Assembly (NCBI GenBank): GCA_032622095.1
Contig: CP136061.1
Coordinates: forward strand, 236,115,815-236,179,814
Origin: Siphonodentalium dalli
Taxonomy: Eukaryota > Mollusca > Scaphopoda > Gadilida > Siphonodentaliidae
Length of the DNA: 64,000 nucleotides
Direction of reading: 5' to 3'
Position numbers and translations under genes: made by a program. Shown here one piece after another: positions 1-10,865 of the stretch; the first letter of the stretch is position 1, and each line of letters starts with the position of its first letter. The notes beneath the pieces are model-generated. The model was not told where the DNA came from and did no database searches. It saw only the letters and a program-made list of their open reading frames with translations.

Positions 1-1083
1 ATGACCACACGAAGCAGAAGTATTTATCCACCAGTTGTCAACCAGTTTTCCCAGATCAGACCATTAATTTTTTTTTTGGCGAATTTTTTCAATGGTGTTT
101 TTGCTTTTGCTCACTCAAAATTTTTCGAGAACATCCATTCACTAGTATAGTTCCTGGACTTCCACGCTTCCAAAACAAATGTCGGTATATAGTTGAATCT
201 GTCAATGAAGCATAGGATTTGACAGAATTTTAAAAATCCATGTCGTTCTCAATATCCGCGCGAAATGAAGGGACCACTGTCGGTCCAGAAAGATCCGAAA
301 GGCACAGATGAAGATTCGACCAAACGCCGAGTTTCTGTGCAGTAAATATGCGTATTACTTAAGGAGTTCTGATGAGTTTTCGAGTGTGTATATTTATCTG
401 AGACTGATCAATTGGACTGCGAATGACATCGGAAATATGAATCCATAAGATATTCGAAATATTGTGTGCATATATATTATGAATATGTTTCAATTGAAAT
501 TAATTGAACATCCATCTCAGCATTCAGATTTGCGATCTCAAGAACGTGAATGAATGATAACGCGATTCCTTGATCACACGCACGTGAATGCTGCCGTTCG
601 CATGCATGCAGCTAATCGGATATTCGTTTAGTATTAACATGCTTGGAGTTTGTATATAGACCACACATGCCGCACGACACGGCGTATCAACGATTTGTTA
701 TAATCATGTTTATTGTACAGACGTTATGACTCGTTCCCACTCGAGTAGACCGCTCTTTAAAAAACTTCTCCAAATATGCCCGTTATTTCGTCAAAAACAC
801 TTCTTCAAATATCTCCGTTATTTAGTTAATAAAAATAATTTCTTATTTCATAATTCGCGCTATTTCGTCATTTCGATGCATTTTTTATTCCGCAATTTCG
901 CTGTATTTTCCTATTTCGCTTTTTCGTGGTATTTCATATTTCGATAATTCGCTATATTTGACATATTATGGGATATTGGCATGCCTCAACGGCTGGCGTG
1001 GCATGCCACATACCCTTTATCACTGAGGAATTTTAACTAATAGTTTTGTATTACTACAGAGTAACATTGGTCTGTATCAGGTG
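1..1083. other. AT-rich intergenic sequence, TTTCG-rich patch
   Basis: I see no coding signal or recognisable element. Between about 780 and 955 the plus strand repeats short TTTCG/ATTTCG words at irregular spacing, giving a low-complexity patch that keeps a chance open frame of 73 codons (phenylalanine and serine rich). That frame has no protein-like features and is not annotated as a gene. Confidence 0.5.
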
Positions 1084-2334
1084 TAAATTACCTGGTTACC
1101 AATTTGTTCTAGGTTGGGCCTGAATGGTGACTTCAACGACCAAACTATTAATTAGAGAGCTGTTAATATTTTGTAGAACATCCCTTGTCATAATGAGGTG
1201 CGAAAAAACTTAACCTGATAATTTTAACCCCTCCCCCGCCACACCCGCTGAAAGCAGGCAAATATTTGAATCGTTGTCTAAAATACGACATTTTTCACAT
1301 TAAATATTGTTTGGAAACTCAAACTGTCGGAAGAATCTCAACTGATATTTGGTGCCATTGATTCAGGTAAAATCGCCAAAACTCAAAGAAATCGACCATA
1401 CCACTTCATAGAAAACATTGTCTGAACTATACTCAATTAATATTTACATTTTGATTCGGGACCCAACTATCGGCGATAAACTAACACAAATGATTTCGCC
1501 ATCGAGAGTCATTGCAATTAATTCATATATAAGAATGACGTTGTGTGTTGTCAATTTGGATTAATATTCGTAAAATATAACTACTTTGAGCAAGATTATG
1601 ACAGCGTGTCACCTCTTAGGGCAATATTTCATACCATTATAATAACGTGGCTGCCAACATGGCGACCAGAAATTAACTTTGGACACTTTTTGAGTGAATT
1701 CGCTAGAAAAGACAATTTTACTGTTTTGGAAATGACTTAATTTTTCAAATAACATACTGATGCATCGTTTGACGAGTGACGTGTATGAGGTCACAGCCCT
1801 TCTCAATCCCTCAACAAAATGTAAGTTTAAAGAACGCATAATACTCTCCTTTGCAGTCTAGTTATTTTTACAGAGGAAATGTGCACATTAAAAGAAACTA
1901 GAGCCTTGAGTTGTGTTTGATCATATCCGGTGCATATGTTGGTTTAATTTTCAGGAGCACTATATGTTATGTTATATCAAACACGCAAAAATGAAATGAG
2001 ATTCTCCATTAAGTTCCATTATGTGCCAGACGATTGTTTTGCCAAAATTTCAGGATATGTCAAAATGGTTTATCTCAAAATCTGTCTGGAATTTCTTTTT
2101 GAAAAATGGGACAAACGATTATTATGATACAATTAAGAACAACCAACCCGTTGGAGATTATAACCCCCAAAAAATACTGTAGTCAATTTCCAACGTATGA
2201 GACACCAATTGATTACAAGCAATATCTTGGACCAGCTCGTAACACAGACCTAGAATCTACCCTCTAATTAATAGTCTGGTCGTTGAAGTCAAAATGAGGC
2301 TCAACCTAGAACAAATTGGTAACCAGGTGATTTA
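1084..2334. mobile_element. TIR element, 1.25 kb, non-autonomous
   Basis: Arms of about 74 bp at 1084-1158 and 2261-2334 are inverted copies of each other. They share runs such as ACCTGGTTACCAATTTG and TTCTAGGTTG, then GACTTCAACGACCA and ACTATTAATTAGAG. The roughly 1.1 kb between them has no transposase-like frame, so this looks like a non-autonomous DNA transposon or MITE-like element. The arms differ at several positions, so it is old. I found no clear target-site duplication, and the true outer ends may lie a few bases away. Confidence 0.6.
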
Positions 2335-3410
2335 GGCGTTAAAACAATGCGAAAATATCCATGAAACTACATAATCAAAATCCGCAAAAATCTGCTTTAT
2401 AATTCAAGATGGTGCCCATCATGGTTCTGAATAACGCATGTTGTCTTGAATACGAGCAGAACATGATAATGTTTGAATGTCTCCACTCATTTCCAATATT
2501 TAAGGAATAATTTCAAAATAGTTTTGTATTGAAAATGAACTCACTGCATGACCTGCTCACGATCGCACACCAACCATTCAGATCGTTGATTGGTTAAATG
2601 GGCATTATTCCCACTTTGTCTACTGCGAAATCCCTAATAAAATATTTTTAAATATAGGAGTGGAGTGGATCTCACATATTTAATCATTTTAAAACTGTTG
2701 TGTTGTTCTAATCACAAAATAATAATATTATGTCAGTTTAAACAACACTTCGCTCAAGATTGCCATTCTACTTTAATACCTAACAGAAAAAATCAATAAA
2801 ATTGACACTTCCTATAAAATTTAGAAACACGTTCATTCAGGTAATTCCTTCGCACATTGATATTCGTTCACTGTTATTCGGTGAATTTACCGGAAGTAAG
2901 CGACAGTGAAGATATCATTTTTGAATAACAAATGATGTCTTTACTGTCGGTCTATAGACACTAAATACGTATTTACGGCAATTTCCCACTATTTAATGGG
3001 GAAGCATAATTATACTAAACATTTGTCTCTATCGATCGTGATGTTGGTACTTTGTGAGCAATTACTATATATAATATGAAGTCTCATGGTCTCATTTTGA
3101 AAGTATTTCATTGAAAACAAAACATTTCTCCCGTTAATACATATCACACATGTAACTAAATTAATGACAATATATTCGAGGCGTTTGTCAATGCTAACCT
3201 CGAGATGATGTACAAGATTTTGGGCATTCCCTTCGTGTTATCGGCCGAAGGAGTAATCTGGTATATCAGTGTGTGTTGGGCGACAAATATTTGTCGTGCA
3301 GTTGAATCATTCCACTCATAAATCACTTCACTGCACACAGAAACCACTGTCATCAGACAGTAACTGACAATTTGAAAGGATAGTTTTAGTTATCTCTACA
3401 TAAGTATTTT
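2335..3410. other. AT-rich intergenic sequence, nothing recognised
   Basis: No exon-like frame, tandem array or inverted repeat was recognised. The minus-strand open frame at 3156-3353 has no protein-family character. Confidence 0.4.
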
Positions 3411-3533
3411 GTTATAATGAGATATTTTCTCGTTATAACATGATAGTTTCTCGTTATAGGGAGATGCATATGTCGTTATTTTGAGATCATATTTCGTTAT
3501 AACGAGATCGTAACTCATTATAACGAGATAGAC
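3411..3533. repeat. Palindromic minisatellite, TCGTTATAACGAGAT
   Basis: About six imperfect copies of a self-complementary word (core TCGTTATAACGA, with flanking GAGAT/ATCTC) spaced about 20-25 bp apart. Because the unit is itself a palindrome, the whole stretch can fold on either strand. It lies 80 bp left of the first Foldback-like element. Confidence 0.7.
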
Positions 3534-3620
3534 AAACTATTTCGGATGTCCAAAATCAGCCACCATAAGTTACTTATGTACGTCAATGATAACTGCTTTC
3601 TCTCCAAAAAGAGTGTCAGA

Positions 3621-3890
3621 CCGATTCTCCGAAGACCTATTACTACGAAGGCCCACAACTCCGAAGACCCGATTCTCCGACGGCCCACAACTCCGAAGTC
3701 CCGATTCTCCGACGGCCCATAACTCGGAAGATCCGATTCTCCGAAAGCCCATAACTCCGAAGGGCCGATTCTCCGAAGACCTATAACTCCGAAGGGCCGA
3801 TTCTCCGAAGACCTATAACTCCGAAGGCCCGATTCTCCGACGGCCCATAACTCGGAATGTCCGATTCTCCGAAGGTCCGATTCTCCGAAG
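3621..3890 (+). repeat. 15-bp tandem array, left arm of Foldback-like copy 1
   Basis: Eighteen units of 15 bp (270 bp). Two unit types are mixed: CCGATTCTCCGAAGG and CCATAACTCCGAAGG, sharing the 3' half CTCCGAAG. Since 15 is a multiple of three, all frames that escape a stop stay open and give five-residue repeat peptides (for example PILRR/HNSEG). These frames are a by-product. Confidence 0.9.
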
Positions 3891-4127
3891 ATTTTGTTTT
3901 ATCGGGGTATTATCGTTTACTAAATAGTGTACAGTCCAGTGGCGAAGCCAAGGGGTCCCAAAATTCCTACTGCCCCCATTAAACCTCTACTTGCTATTTC
4001 AGACAATATGGGCCCCTACCAAAACATGTCCAATGTCATGTAAACGCCCGGAAATCGTTCATGGGGCATCAAAATATTCAAACTTTTCCTACTGCCCCCA
4101 CCTAAATGGGAATCCTGGCCCGCCACT

Positions 4128-4865
4128 ATAAATATATAAGTGAGTAGATGGGCGCGAAGCGCCCGGGATGGTCGAAAGGGTCGAGTGAGCTTCTCCTTTA
4201 CCCCACGGTTTGTTGTTGTTGGAGATATGGCACACAGAAAATCGTCATGTCTGAACACGGCAAAAGCGGACACAATTGAATTAATGTTATCTTTTTGATT
4301 GAATTAATTTGGATGGATTATTTGGGGAAGAGCCCACGAGCTTTAATATGGGGTGTGAGGGGTGTCCCGGTGGGTCCCTTTAATATATGGTTGAGCTGAG
4401 CGTGTCATATGGTGCGCTGAAAAGGAACGGGGCCCGTGTTATAATTTAAAATAGTGTTAGTTTGTTAGTTATTTAAAAAAGAAAAAACAACCGCAAGGCA
4501 GAGCGTGTGATTCAATGTGATTCAATGCGCTATCATATCGCGATCCTGCTATAGCCAAATGCGCAGAGACAGTATGTTTTGGTTATTTCGTTGTTCTGTA
4601 TGGACCGCCCTACATCTCATAGCACGGGCGTAAGTGAAGACTCAGACAATTTTATGTGCAGAGTTATTTGGGTTTCGATAAATGAAGTAAATCTGATTGA
4701 TAATGTACAAGATAGACTTTAATTGTTTACGATATATGTGAATGGTTTTGTACAGAGATATATATGATTACATTCAATAGATTTTTTGGTTTTATATTTT
4801 TTAGGTAATTTCTTTATTTTGTTAAAATTATGTATACATTTAGTACATGTCAGTGTGTCCTTGAA
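4128..4865. mobile_element. 738-bp insertion with 9-bp target duplication
   Basis: CCCGCCACT stands at both edges (4119-4127 and 4866-4874), and the uninterrupted site with a single copy occurs in the sister element (reverse complement near 9352-9360). This is therefore an insertion into copy 1. No terminal inverted repeats are evident. The left edge is AT-rich (ATAAATATATAAG), which would suit a retroposon tail on the minus strand. It contains a GGGCGCGAAGCGCCC hairpin near 4149. No reading frame of interest was found. Confidence 0.75.
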
Positions 4866-5350
4866 CCCGCCACTGACTATACACCAGATACTATATCTAT
4901 AACGCATTTCTTTGAAGTATTTTCAGTCGCCAGAAAAAAGGGCGAGTTCTGCCCCTTTGGCCCCCGTTCGCCCCTGTGCATGTTAGGCTATTCTGACATT
5001 CTTGCAGCGTTTCGTTAGAATATTCCCGGTGCACACCAGTGGTGGAGCCAGGGTTCCCATTTAGGGGTGCATATTAATTAGCATATGTGGGGGATATATC
5101 ATGCATATGATATGCCGAAAGCATATCACGAAGGCCCGATTTGGGGAGCGCATGCATGGGAGGGGTCGCCCCCAATCGTTGGTCCGGGGGCTCCCCTGGG
5201 CAGGAACACTGAATATTTGAATGCCTAGGAGGGATTTCCGGACGTTTACATGACATTTGACATGTTTTTTGGGGGGGGGCGGTCTTCCCTAGGGCCACAT
5301 TGACTCCGCCACTGGACTGTACACTATTTAATAAGCGATAAAACATGATC

Positions 5351-5570
5351 TTCGGAGAATCGGACCTTCGGAGAATCGGCCCTTCGGAGTTATAGATCTT
5401 CAGAGTTATGGGCGTTCGGAGTTATAGGCCTTCGGAGTTATGGGCTTTCGGAGTTATGGGTCTTCGGAGTTATTGGATTTCGGAGAATCGGGACTTCGGA
5501 GTTATGGGCTTTCGGAGAATCGGGGCGTCGGAGAATCGGACCTTCGGAGTTATGGGTCTTCGGAGAATCG
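5351..5570 (-). repeat. 15-bp tandem array, right arm of Foldback-like copy 1
   Basis: About 14.7 units of the same 15-bp repeat as 3621-3890, in reverse orientation (CTTCGGAGAATCGG and CTTCGGAGTTATGG types). Confidence 0.9.
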
Positions 5571-5589
5571 CCACGTAACAAAAAAGAGC

Positions 5590-6385
5590 GTGGATGGACG
5601 TCCCGGATACCTAACAAACACATTTGAAATAAGCCAACGCCATCGACCGCCACAGCTTCAACGTATATTTGTATAAACTACATCTCTGCTATAACACAGA
5701 CAAATTATCATCCTAGTTATCAAGGCCGATGTATAGACTAAACCGGTGCACAATTTATTAAAACTTGAGCAGGCGCTCTACCTACATCCATACAGTATGT
5801 GCCACAACAGAAATAATTGAACTTTGCTGAATTATGTTCAAGTACAAACAGATTTAAAATCGAAGAACAATTTTCTTTGTTGCAGTGACATATAAGTTTG
5901 CGACAATTGTACTTGTAAATGAGTATGAGCCACACTGGACATGACACCCATCGATTTCTTGCACAAACTTTCATTCGAGCACCTCTATAATTCTGAACCA
6001 AAGCACCATAATTGTGTGCTGATTCTTAATCCGGCCAACACATTTAATCTTGCGTTAACAAGACAGTCTTCGACACCGATAAGATATATATTAGTTAAAA
6101 TTGGAACATAAAACACTATCACTTATATTTCCATCGTGATAAAGTGTATGTTTGAATAGTTTCTTCTAATTTACCATTAAAATTTTAGTCAAAGAAGGGA
6201 AGGATTTTTTTTTGTGAAATTGAGTTTTTGTATGAATATCCCCAAAAAAATCCATTAACTGAATATTTAAGAAATTTACAAATTTAACCAATTTCCCTTG
6301 TTATTACACTATTTCAGTATAGTATGTTGTCTATTATTTACTTATTCTTGCAAAGAATGTTGCTTTGCAGTTCCAGATAAGACAT
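5590..6385. other. Intergenic sequence, nothing recognised
   Basis: No support for a gene or repeat. The open frame on the minus strand at 5738-6001 has no recognisable domain or splice context. Confidence 0.4.
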
Positions 6386-6579
6386 ACACCATTTAGACGA
6401 ATTTCAATGTTACGTCAGTGTAAACAAATTAAGTCATGAATTGTTTTTAAATCGCAATTTCCAACTATTAATTTGAAGGACAACACCATTTAGACGAATT
6501 TCAATGTTACGTCAGTGTAAACAAATTAAGTCATGAATTGTTTTTAAATCGCAATTTCCAACTATTAATTTGAAGGACA
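6386..6579. repeat. Perfect 97-bp tandem duplication
   Basis: The block 6386-6482, starting ACACCATTTAGACG, is repeated without visible change at 6483-6579. Two exact copies imply a recent duplication, or an assembly artefact. Confidence 0.9.
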
Positions 6580-7208
6580 AACTCATGATATCATGTCTCA
6601 CTAATGTATGCTATAGGACTATAACAACACCTGTTTACCCTCACACTATGAGAGATATGTTCTAATTATATAAACAAAAAAATGGTTTAAAAAACAAGAT
6701 CTTTTGAGGCGGGTTTGCATTTGAGAGTTTGACAGAAAATATTTGCCAAAAAATGCACTGCATTGTCTAGCTTAGGAATCAGCTAGGGTCTATATTCTGA
6801 CTGTTATCTGAAATAATGACTGTCTGCGAGAAAATAAATCAAACATTTTTCATTACATATTTTTTTTGTAGCCATTGGTGCCATTTGGCTCTCAATTTGG
6901 GTAATTGTTTGTTTTTTGTTTAGTTAGGGTTTAACGTCGTTTTAGCCATAAGGCCATATCACGACTGAGATAAATTGAATCAATATTTAGCGGAGCAACT
7001 GTGAGTAGATTTAACTGTGAATTAGACTAAAATATAACAAACTATTTACAAATAAAAGCACCCAAAATCAGTACGAGAGTTCTTGATTTGGGGTCAAATG
7101 GGGTAAATGGTGGACTTCCAGCAAAATAGGTTTCCCGGTGACCGTATCCCGAGCAATATGGCTTATTTCAGTGGAAATCTCATCATCGTCACTGTGAACC
7201 TCCCTTAC
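6580..7208. other. Intergenic sequence
   Basis: No gene is supported. The stretch around 6915-6980, with TTTAACGTCG and CCATATCACGACTG, resembles dispersed invertebrate repeats as I remember them; I cannot confirm this from one copy. Confidence 0.35.
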
Positions 7209-7386
7209 TTTTCATTTTCATGTTCTAAGCTTTTACCGTCTGTGCAGTCTGATTGCACTCGGCTTTTCATTGTGCATATGGACTTCACATTGGTTGTTTG
7301 TTCTTCGCCTCCGAAATTATTCACGGCTGTTGGACATTGCCTTCTTTTCGAATTTTCTCTGATAAAGACAGGACTGTCCCATGAAT
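7209..7386 (-). CDS. Candidate internal exon, unknown protein
   Basis: On the minus strand a pyrimidine run ending in TTTTTTTTAG precedes position 7386, and a good donor (AA|GTAAGG) follows position 7209. The 178 bp between them are open in one frame and would add 59 residues, hydrophilic and with several cysteines and charged residues (for example RENSKRRQC and GEEQTTNVK). The exon would begin after one base of a codon and end after two. I recognise no domain. Chance splice signals are common in AT-rich DNA and no partner exon was found, so this is a weak call. A 112-codon frame on the opposite strand over the same bases is hydrophobic and less convincing. Confidence 0.3.
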
Positions 7387-7557
7387 CTAAAAAAAAGAAA
7401 GATATATTTTGTATTGTGCTGACATTGATGTCCAGTTTTGCTTGATATTTACTGGTCTGCAATCGTTGATATTTATCAAATTATTATTAGTTATGGCTGT
7501 TTTTCTTATGCCAATCAACACCAGGAATGGCAGTAAAATGAGCCAATATTTCTGACC

Positions 7558-7880
7558 ATGGCAGGAAGCAACGAGTCTAAGGAGGAACTATCGGAAATTA
7601 ACTTGATCTGGGGATGCAGAAATAAGTGATGAACAATCGCGCCTCGGAATTAGGTTGTCGGGCGTCATATACGAGCGAGAAAAACAGAGCGAAGGGTGGA
7701 GTTGTTCAGAATGCAAATTCGGATTCTTCTGACAAAAGGGACGTCAATCTTGATTACCGTCGGGAAATGGATGAGCTCAGTAGAAGGGTTGAGAAGATGT
7801 TAAAATGGAACGGTTTAATACGCCCGTTTGAAGGAGACATATCTGAGGTGAATTATGCGGAAAATGATGATGAGGATTAG
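7558..7880 (+). pseudogene. Possible coding fragment in two frames, unknown
   Basis: An ATG in a strong Kozak setting (GACCATGG at 7555-7562) opens a hydrophilic 23-codon frame that stops at about 7629. A second frame, ATG at 7626, overlaps its end and runs 84 codons to 7880 with an acidic tail (ENDDED) and a helical, charged middle (REMDELSRRVEKMLKW). Both pieces have protein-like composition, unlike their AT-rich surroundings. They could be one frame broken by a shift, or two parts of a spliced gene. I recognise no family. The frames may also be chance. Confidence 0.3.
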
Positions 7881-8602
7881 TGGCGACCGAAAATTAGAAA
7901 GCCCTAAAAAACAAAAAAATTCAAATCTGGTATCGACATCAAACGAAGTGATAATGTATTGATGCCGCAAATGTTCCCACACAATACGTTCCGGTTTGAG
8001 TATATAAACTCTGGTACATAATTTTCTGATTTAACTTTTCAGCAAATATCTGCAGGCGAGTTGAAAATAATTTCTCGATCTGACATCTCAATCGAGTGCA
8101 GGGGTCGGCTATCTTTGTTGAAAAAGAAAACTTACTTCCAGTCTATCTAGTATATGAGTGGAAGCCTTACTCAATGTGTATGCCGATTGGCTCAGGCGTA
8201 TATAATTGGGTTTGAATAGCTGGTCTGATGATTCACAACAAATTGAAACACAAATTTTAGCGAAATTTGTGAAAGCAAAGGATAAATTCGTAGGTTCGAA
8301 AACCGAACCTTCGTAGTTTGTTGGGAACATCGGCGGTAACAATAATCTGTGATTTTGTTCTATATGTATAAATGTAATATATGTTCACATACCGGTTCAC
8401 ATACAGCAACCATTCGTGGCAAGGAAAAGCATGTGGAACATATTTGTGCCACTTGCTGGCAGAATAAACAAGAAAGGAGTTCTCACCCGGAATGTTCTCA
8501 GGCATGTCCGTCACAAAGCTGACTATACCTTACTCGAATTTAAATTCGCGCAGTACTATTTTTCGCTCTGTATGAATTCGGGCATATTAAATTCGCGCAC
8601 CT
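7881..8602. other. Intergenic sequence, nothing recognised
   Basis: No exon or repeat unit seen. The open frame that begins at 8416 only becomes long by running into the 15-bp array of the next element. Confidence 0.4.
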
Positions 8603-8627
8603 ATCTGCGCGGTTACGTAGCGTTTTT

Positions 8628-8873
8628 CCGAAGACCCATAACTCCGAAGATCCGATTCTCCGAAGGTCAGATTCTCCGACGCCCCGATTCTCCGAAAGCC
8701 CATAACTCCGAAGTCCCGATTCTCCGAAATCCCATAACTCCGAAGACCCATAACTCCGAAAGCCCATAACTCCGAAGGCCTATAACTCCGAACGCCCATA
8801 ACTCCGAAGGTCTATAACTCCGAAGGGCCGATTCTCCGAAGGTCCGATTCTCCGAAGGTCCGATTCTCCGAAG
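8628..8873 (+). repeat. 15-bp tandem array, left arm of Foldback-like copy 2
   Basis: About 16 units of the 15-bp repeat in the CCGAAG orientation, mixing the GATTCTCCGAAG and ATAACTCCGAAG unit types. Confidence 0.9.
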
Positions 8874-9583
8874 ATCATGTTTTATCGCTTATTAAATAGT
8901 GTACAGTCCAGTGGCGGGGTCAATGGGGCCCTAGGGAAGACCGCCCCAAAAAACATGTCAAATGTCATGTAAACATCAGGAAATCCCTCCTAGGCATTCA
9001 AATATTCACAGTGTTCCTGCCCAGGGGAGCCCCCGGACCAACGATTGGGGGCGACCCCTCCCATGTATGCGCTCCCCAAATCAGGCCTTCGTGATATGCT
9101 TTCGGCATATCATATGCATGATATATCCCCCACATATCCCCCACATATGCTAATTAATGTGCACCCCTAAATGGGAACCCTGGCTCCGCCACTGGTGTGC
9201 ACCGGGTATATTATAATGAAACGCTGCAAGAATGTCAGAGTAGCCTAACGTGCACAGGGGCGACAAGTTCTTCCCCGTTCACCCCTGTACATTTTACTCT
9301 GGCATCGCATGGGCCAACGTAACGTTATAGTATCTGGTGTATAGTCAGTGGCGGGCCAGGATTCCCATTTAGGTGGGGGCAGTAGGAAAAGTTTGAATAT
9401 TTTGATGCCCCATGAACGATTTCCGGGCGTTTACATGACATTGGACATGTTTTGGTAGGGGCCTATATTGTCTGACATAGCAAGTAGAGGTTTAATGGGG
9501 GCAGTGGGAATTTTGGGACCCCTTGGCTTCGCCACTGGACTGTACACTATTTAGTAAACGATAATACCCCGATAAAACAAAAT

Positions 9584-9870
9584 CTTCGGAGAATCGGACC
9601 TTCGGAGAATCGGACCTTCGGAGTTATGGGCCGTCGGAGAATCGGGCATTCGGAGTAATAGGTCTTCGGAGAATCGGCCCTTCGGAGTTATAGGTCTTCG
9701 GAGTTATAGGTCTTCGGAGAATCGGCCCTTCGGAGTTATGGGCTTTCGGAGAATCGGATCTTCGGAGTTGTGGGCCGTCGGAGAATCGGGTCTTCGGAGT
9801 TGTGGGCCGTCGGAGAATCGGGTCTTCGGAGTTGTGGGCCTTCGTAGTAATATATATCTTCGGAAAACCG
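9584..9870 (-). repeat. 15-bp tandem array, right arm of Foldback-like copy 2
   Basis: About 19 units of the 15-bp repeat in the CTTCGG orientation. The outermost units are the most diverged (CTTCGGAAAACC). Confidence 0.9.
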
Positions 9871-9889
9871 GTCTGACACCATCTGCGCG

Positions 9890-10420
9890 AATTCAAAACT
9901 GACAAACATATTTTCGTAAAAGTCTTGTATCTGATGACAGTTTCAGTTCCTATTGTCGTTTTTGAAGATAAATGCGTATTAAACACGATCACAGCGGATT
10001 TTCATCTTGTAGACCATAACGGCATCATCATTTTGTTGCAATGATGGATGTTTATATGCTCCAAATAATTATTCTGATATTGAAATAGTAATGGACTGGA
10101 CATCAATGAAATGAACTCAAAAACAGAAAACCACGACGGCGAAGGAAACTGGCTTAAGAAAAATCAACACTTGGGTGCGGGTTGTGATAACATAACTATA
10201 TAACTCAGACTGTGTGGTCACGCTGCCATGCATTCCAGTGTGGTGAATAGGGGACGTGCATTCATGCACATGAAATCTAGAATATGTGTATTTCTTACAA
10301 GCATTTCAGTACCGTCGACGTTACCATGATTTGTACGTCGCTTGGCATTGAGTAAAGGTTTTTAATTTTTTATATTGGTTGATGGTCTATCTCTTTGTAA
10401 ACATGTGCTATATAGTTACC
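9890..10420. other. Intergenic sequence, nothing recognised
   Basis: No coding or repeat structure recognised. Confidence 0.4.
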
Positions 10421-10865
10421 GGGGTATAAAATATTATATATGAATCGAAGACCCCTGTCCGGAAATGCTTCTATCGATTATTATTGTTTATATTTCGAAT
10501 ATGTTCTGGTCTAAAAACGTGTGGTTGTTTAGCTATAAGGAACAATAGTGGTTACTGTTAACAGCAACCAGAAACTCATTGTGTAATTTTGTAACAAATA
10601 CACGTTAATTAGACTCATTAACTATGGAATAAAACAATAGAAACAATCAATCTGGGACATTTGACGTTCGGAGCGTAGCTAATGGAACACCATAATGATC
10701 TCTATCGCTATAGGGTATAACTTGAATGGTCTGTTAAAAAAATAGAACAATAGTGTCCCATTTAATCATCTCATTTTAAAATAAACTATTCGAAATGAAT
10801 CAATATTATTTGATAGAAGCGTTTCCGAACAGGGGTCTTCAATTCATATTTATTAGTTTATACCC
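10421..10865. mobile_element. MITE-like element with 55-bp inverted ends
   Basis: Arms at 10421-10477 and 10811-10865 are inverted copies sharing GAAGACCCCTGT, CGGAAA and GCTTCTATC. A looser match (ATAGTT/AACTAT) extends about 8 bp further out on both sides. The interior of about 330 bp is AT-rich and non-coding. No certain target-site duplication. Confidence 0.65.

Larger units (their letters stand above)
3614..5580 (+). mobile_element. Foldback-like element, copy 1 (with internal insertion)
   Basis: Each end is an array of a 15-bp unit, and the two arrays are inverted relative to each other (3621-3890 and 5351-5570). Outside the arrays are short unlike ends, TGTCAGACC on the left and CCACGTAACA on the right. 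AAAAAGAG at 3606-3613 and 5581-5588 looks like the target-site duplication. Inside the arrays is a second inverted layer, with TTTTATCG, AATAGTGTACAGTCCAGTGGCG and their complements. A 738-bp foreign insertion (4128-4865) makes this copy longer than the one at 8612-9880, which is otherwise its reverse complement. There is no transposase frame, so it is non-autonomous. Terminal tandem arrays recall Drosophila Foldback elements; kinship is not shown, only similar architecture. Confidence 0.8.
8612..9880 (-). mobile_element. Foldback-like element, copy 2
   Basis: Same element as 3614-5580 but in the opposite orientation and without the 738-bp insertion (1,269 bp). A perfect 9-bp direct repeat, ATCTGCGCG, flanks it (8603-8611 and 9881-9889), which fixes its ends at GTTACGTAGCG and GGTCTGACACC. 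Inverted 15-bp arrays lie at 8628-8873 and 9584-9870. The middle holds paired motifs of the type CAGTGGCGG...CCGCCACTG (8912, 9193, 9350, 9534), which resemble ends of hAT-type MITEs, so the core may itself be two nested small elements. No protein is encoded. Confidence 0.85.

Noticed and set aside
3586-3786. Repeat-rich peptides PILRR/HNSEG in the 15-bp arrays
   Set aside because: A 15-bp unit keeps frames open on both strands; they end where the array ends and have no start or splice context.
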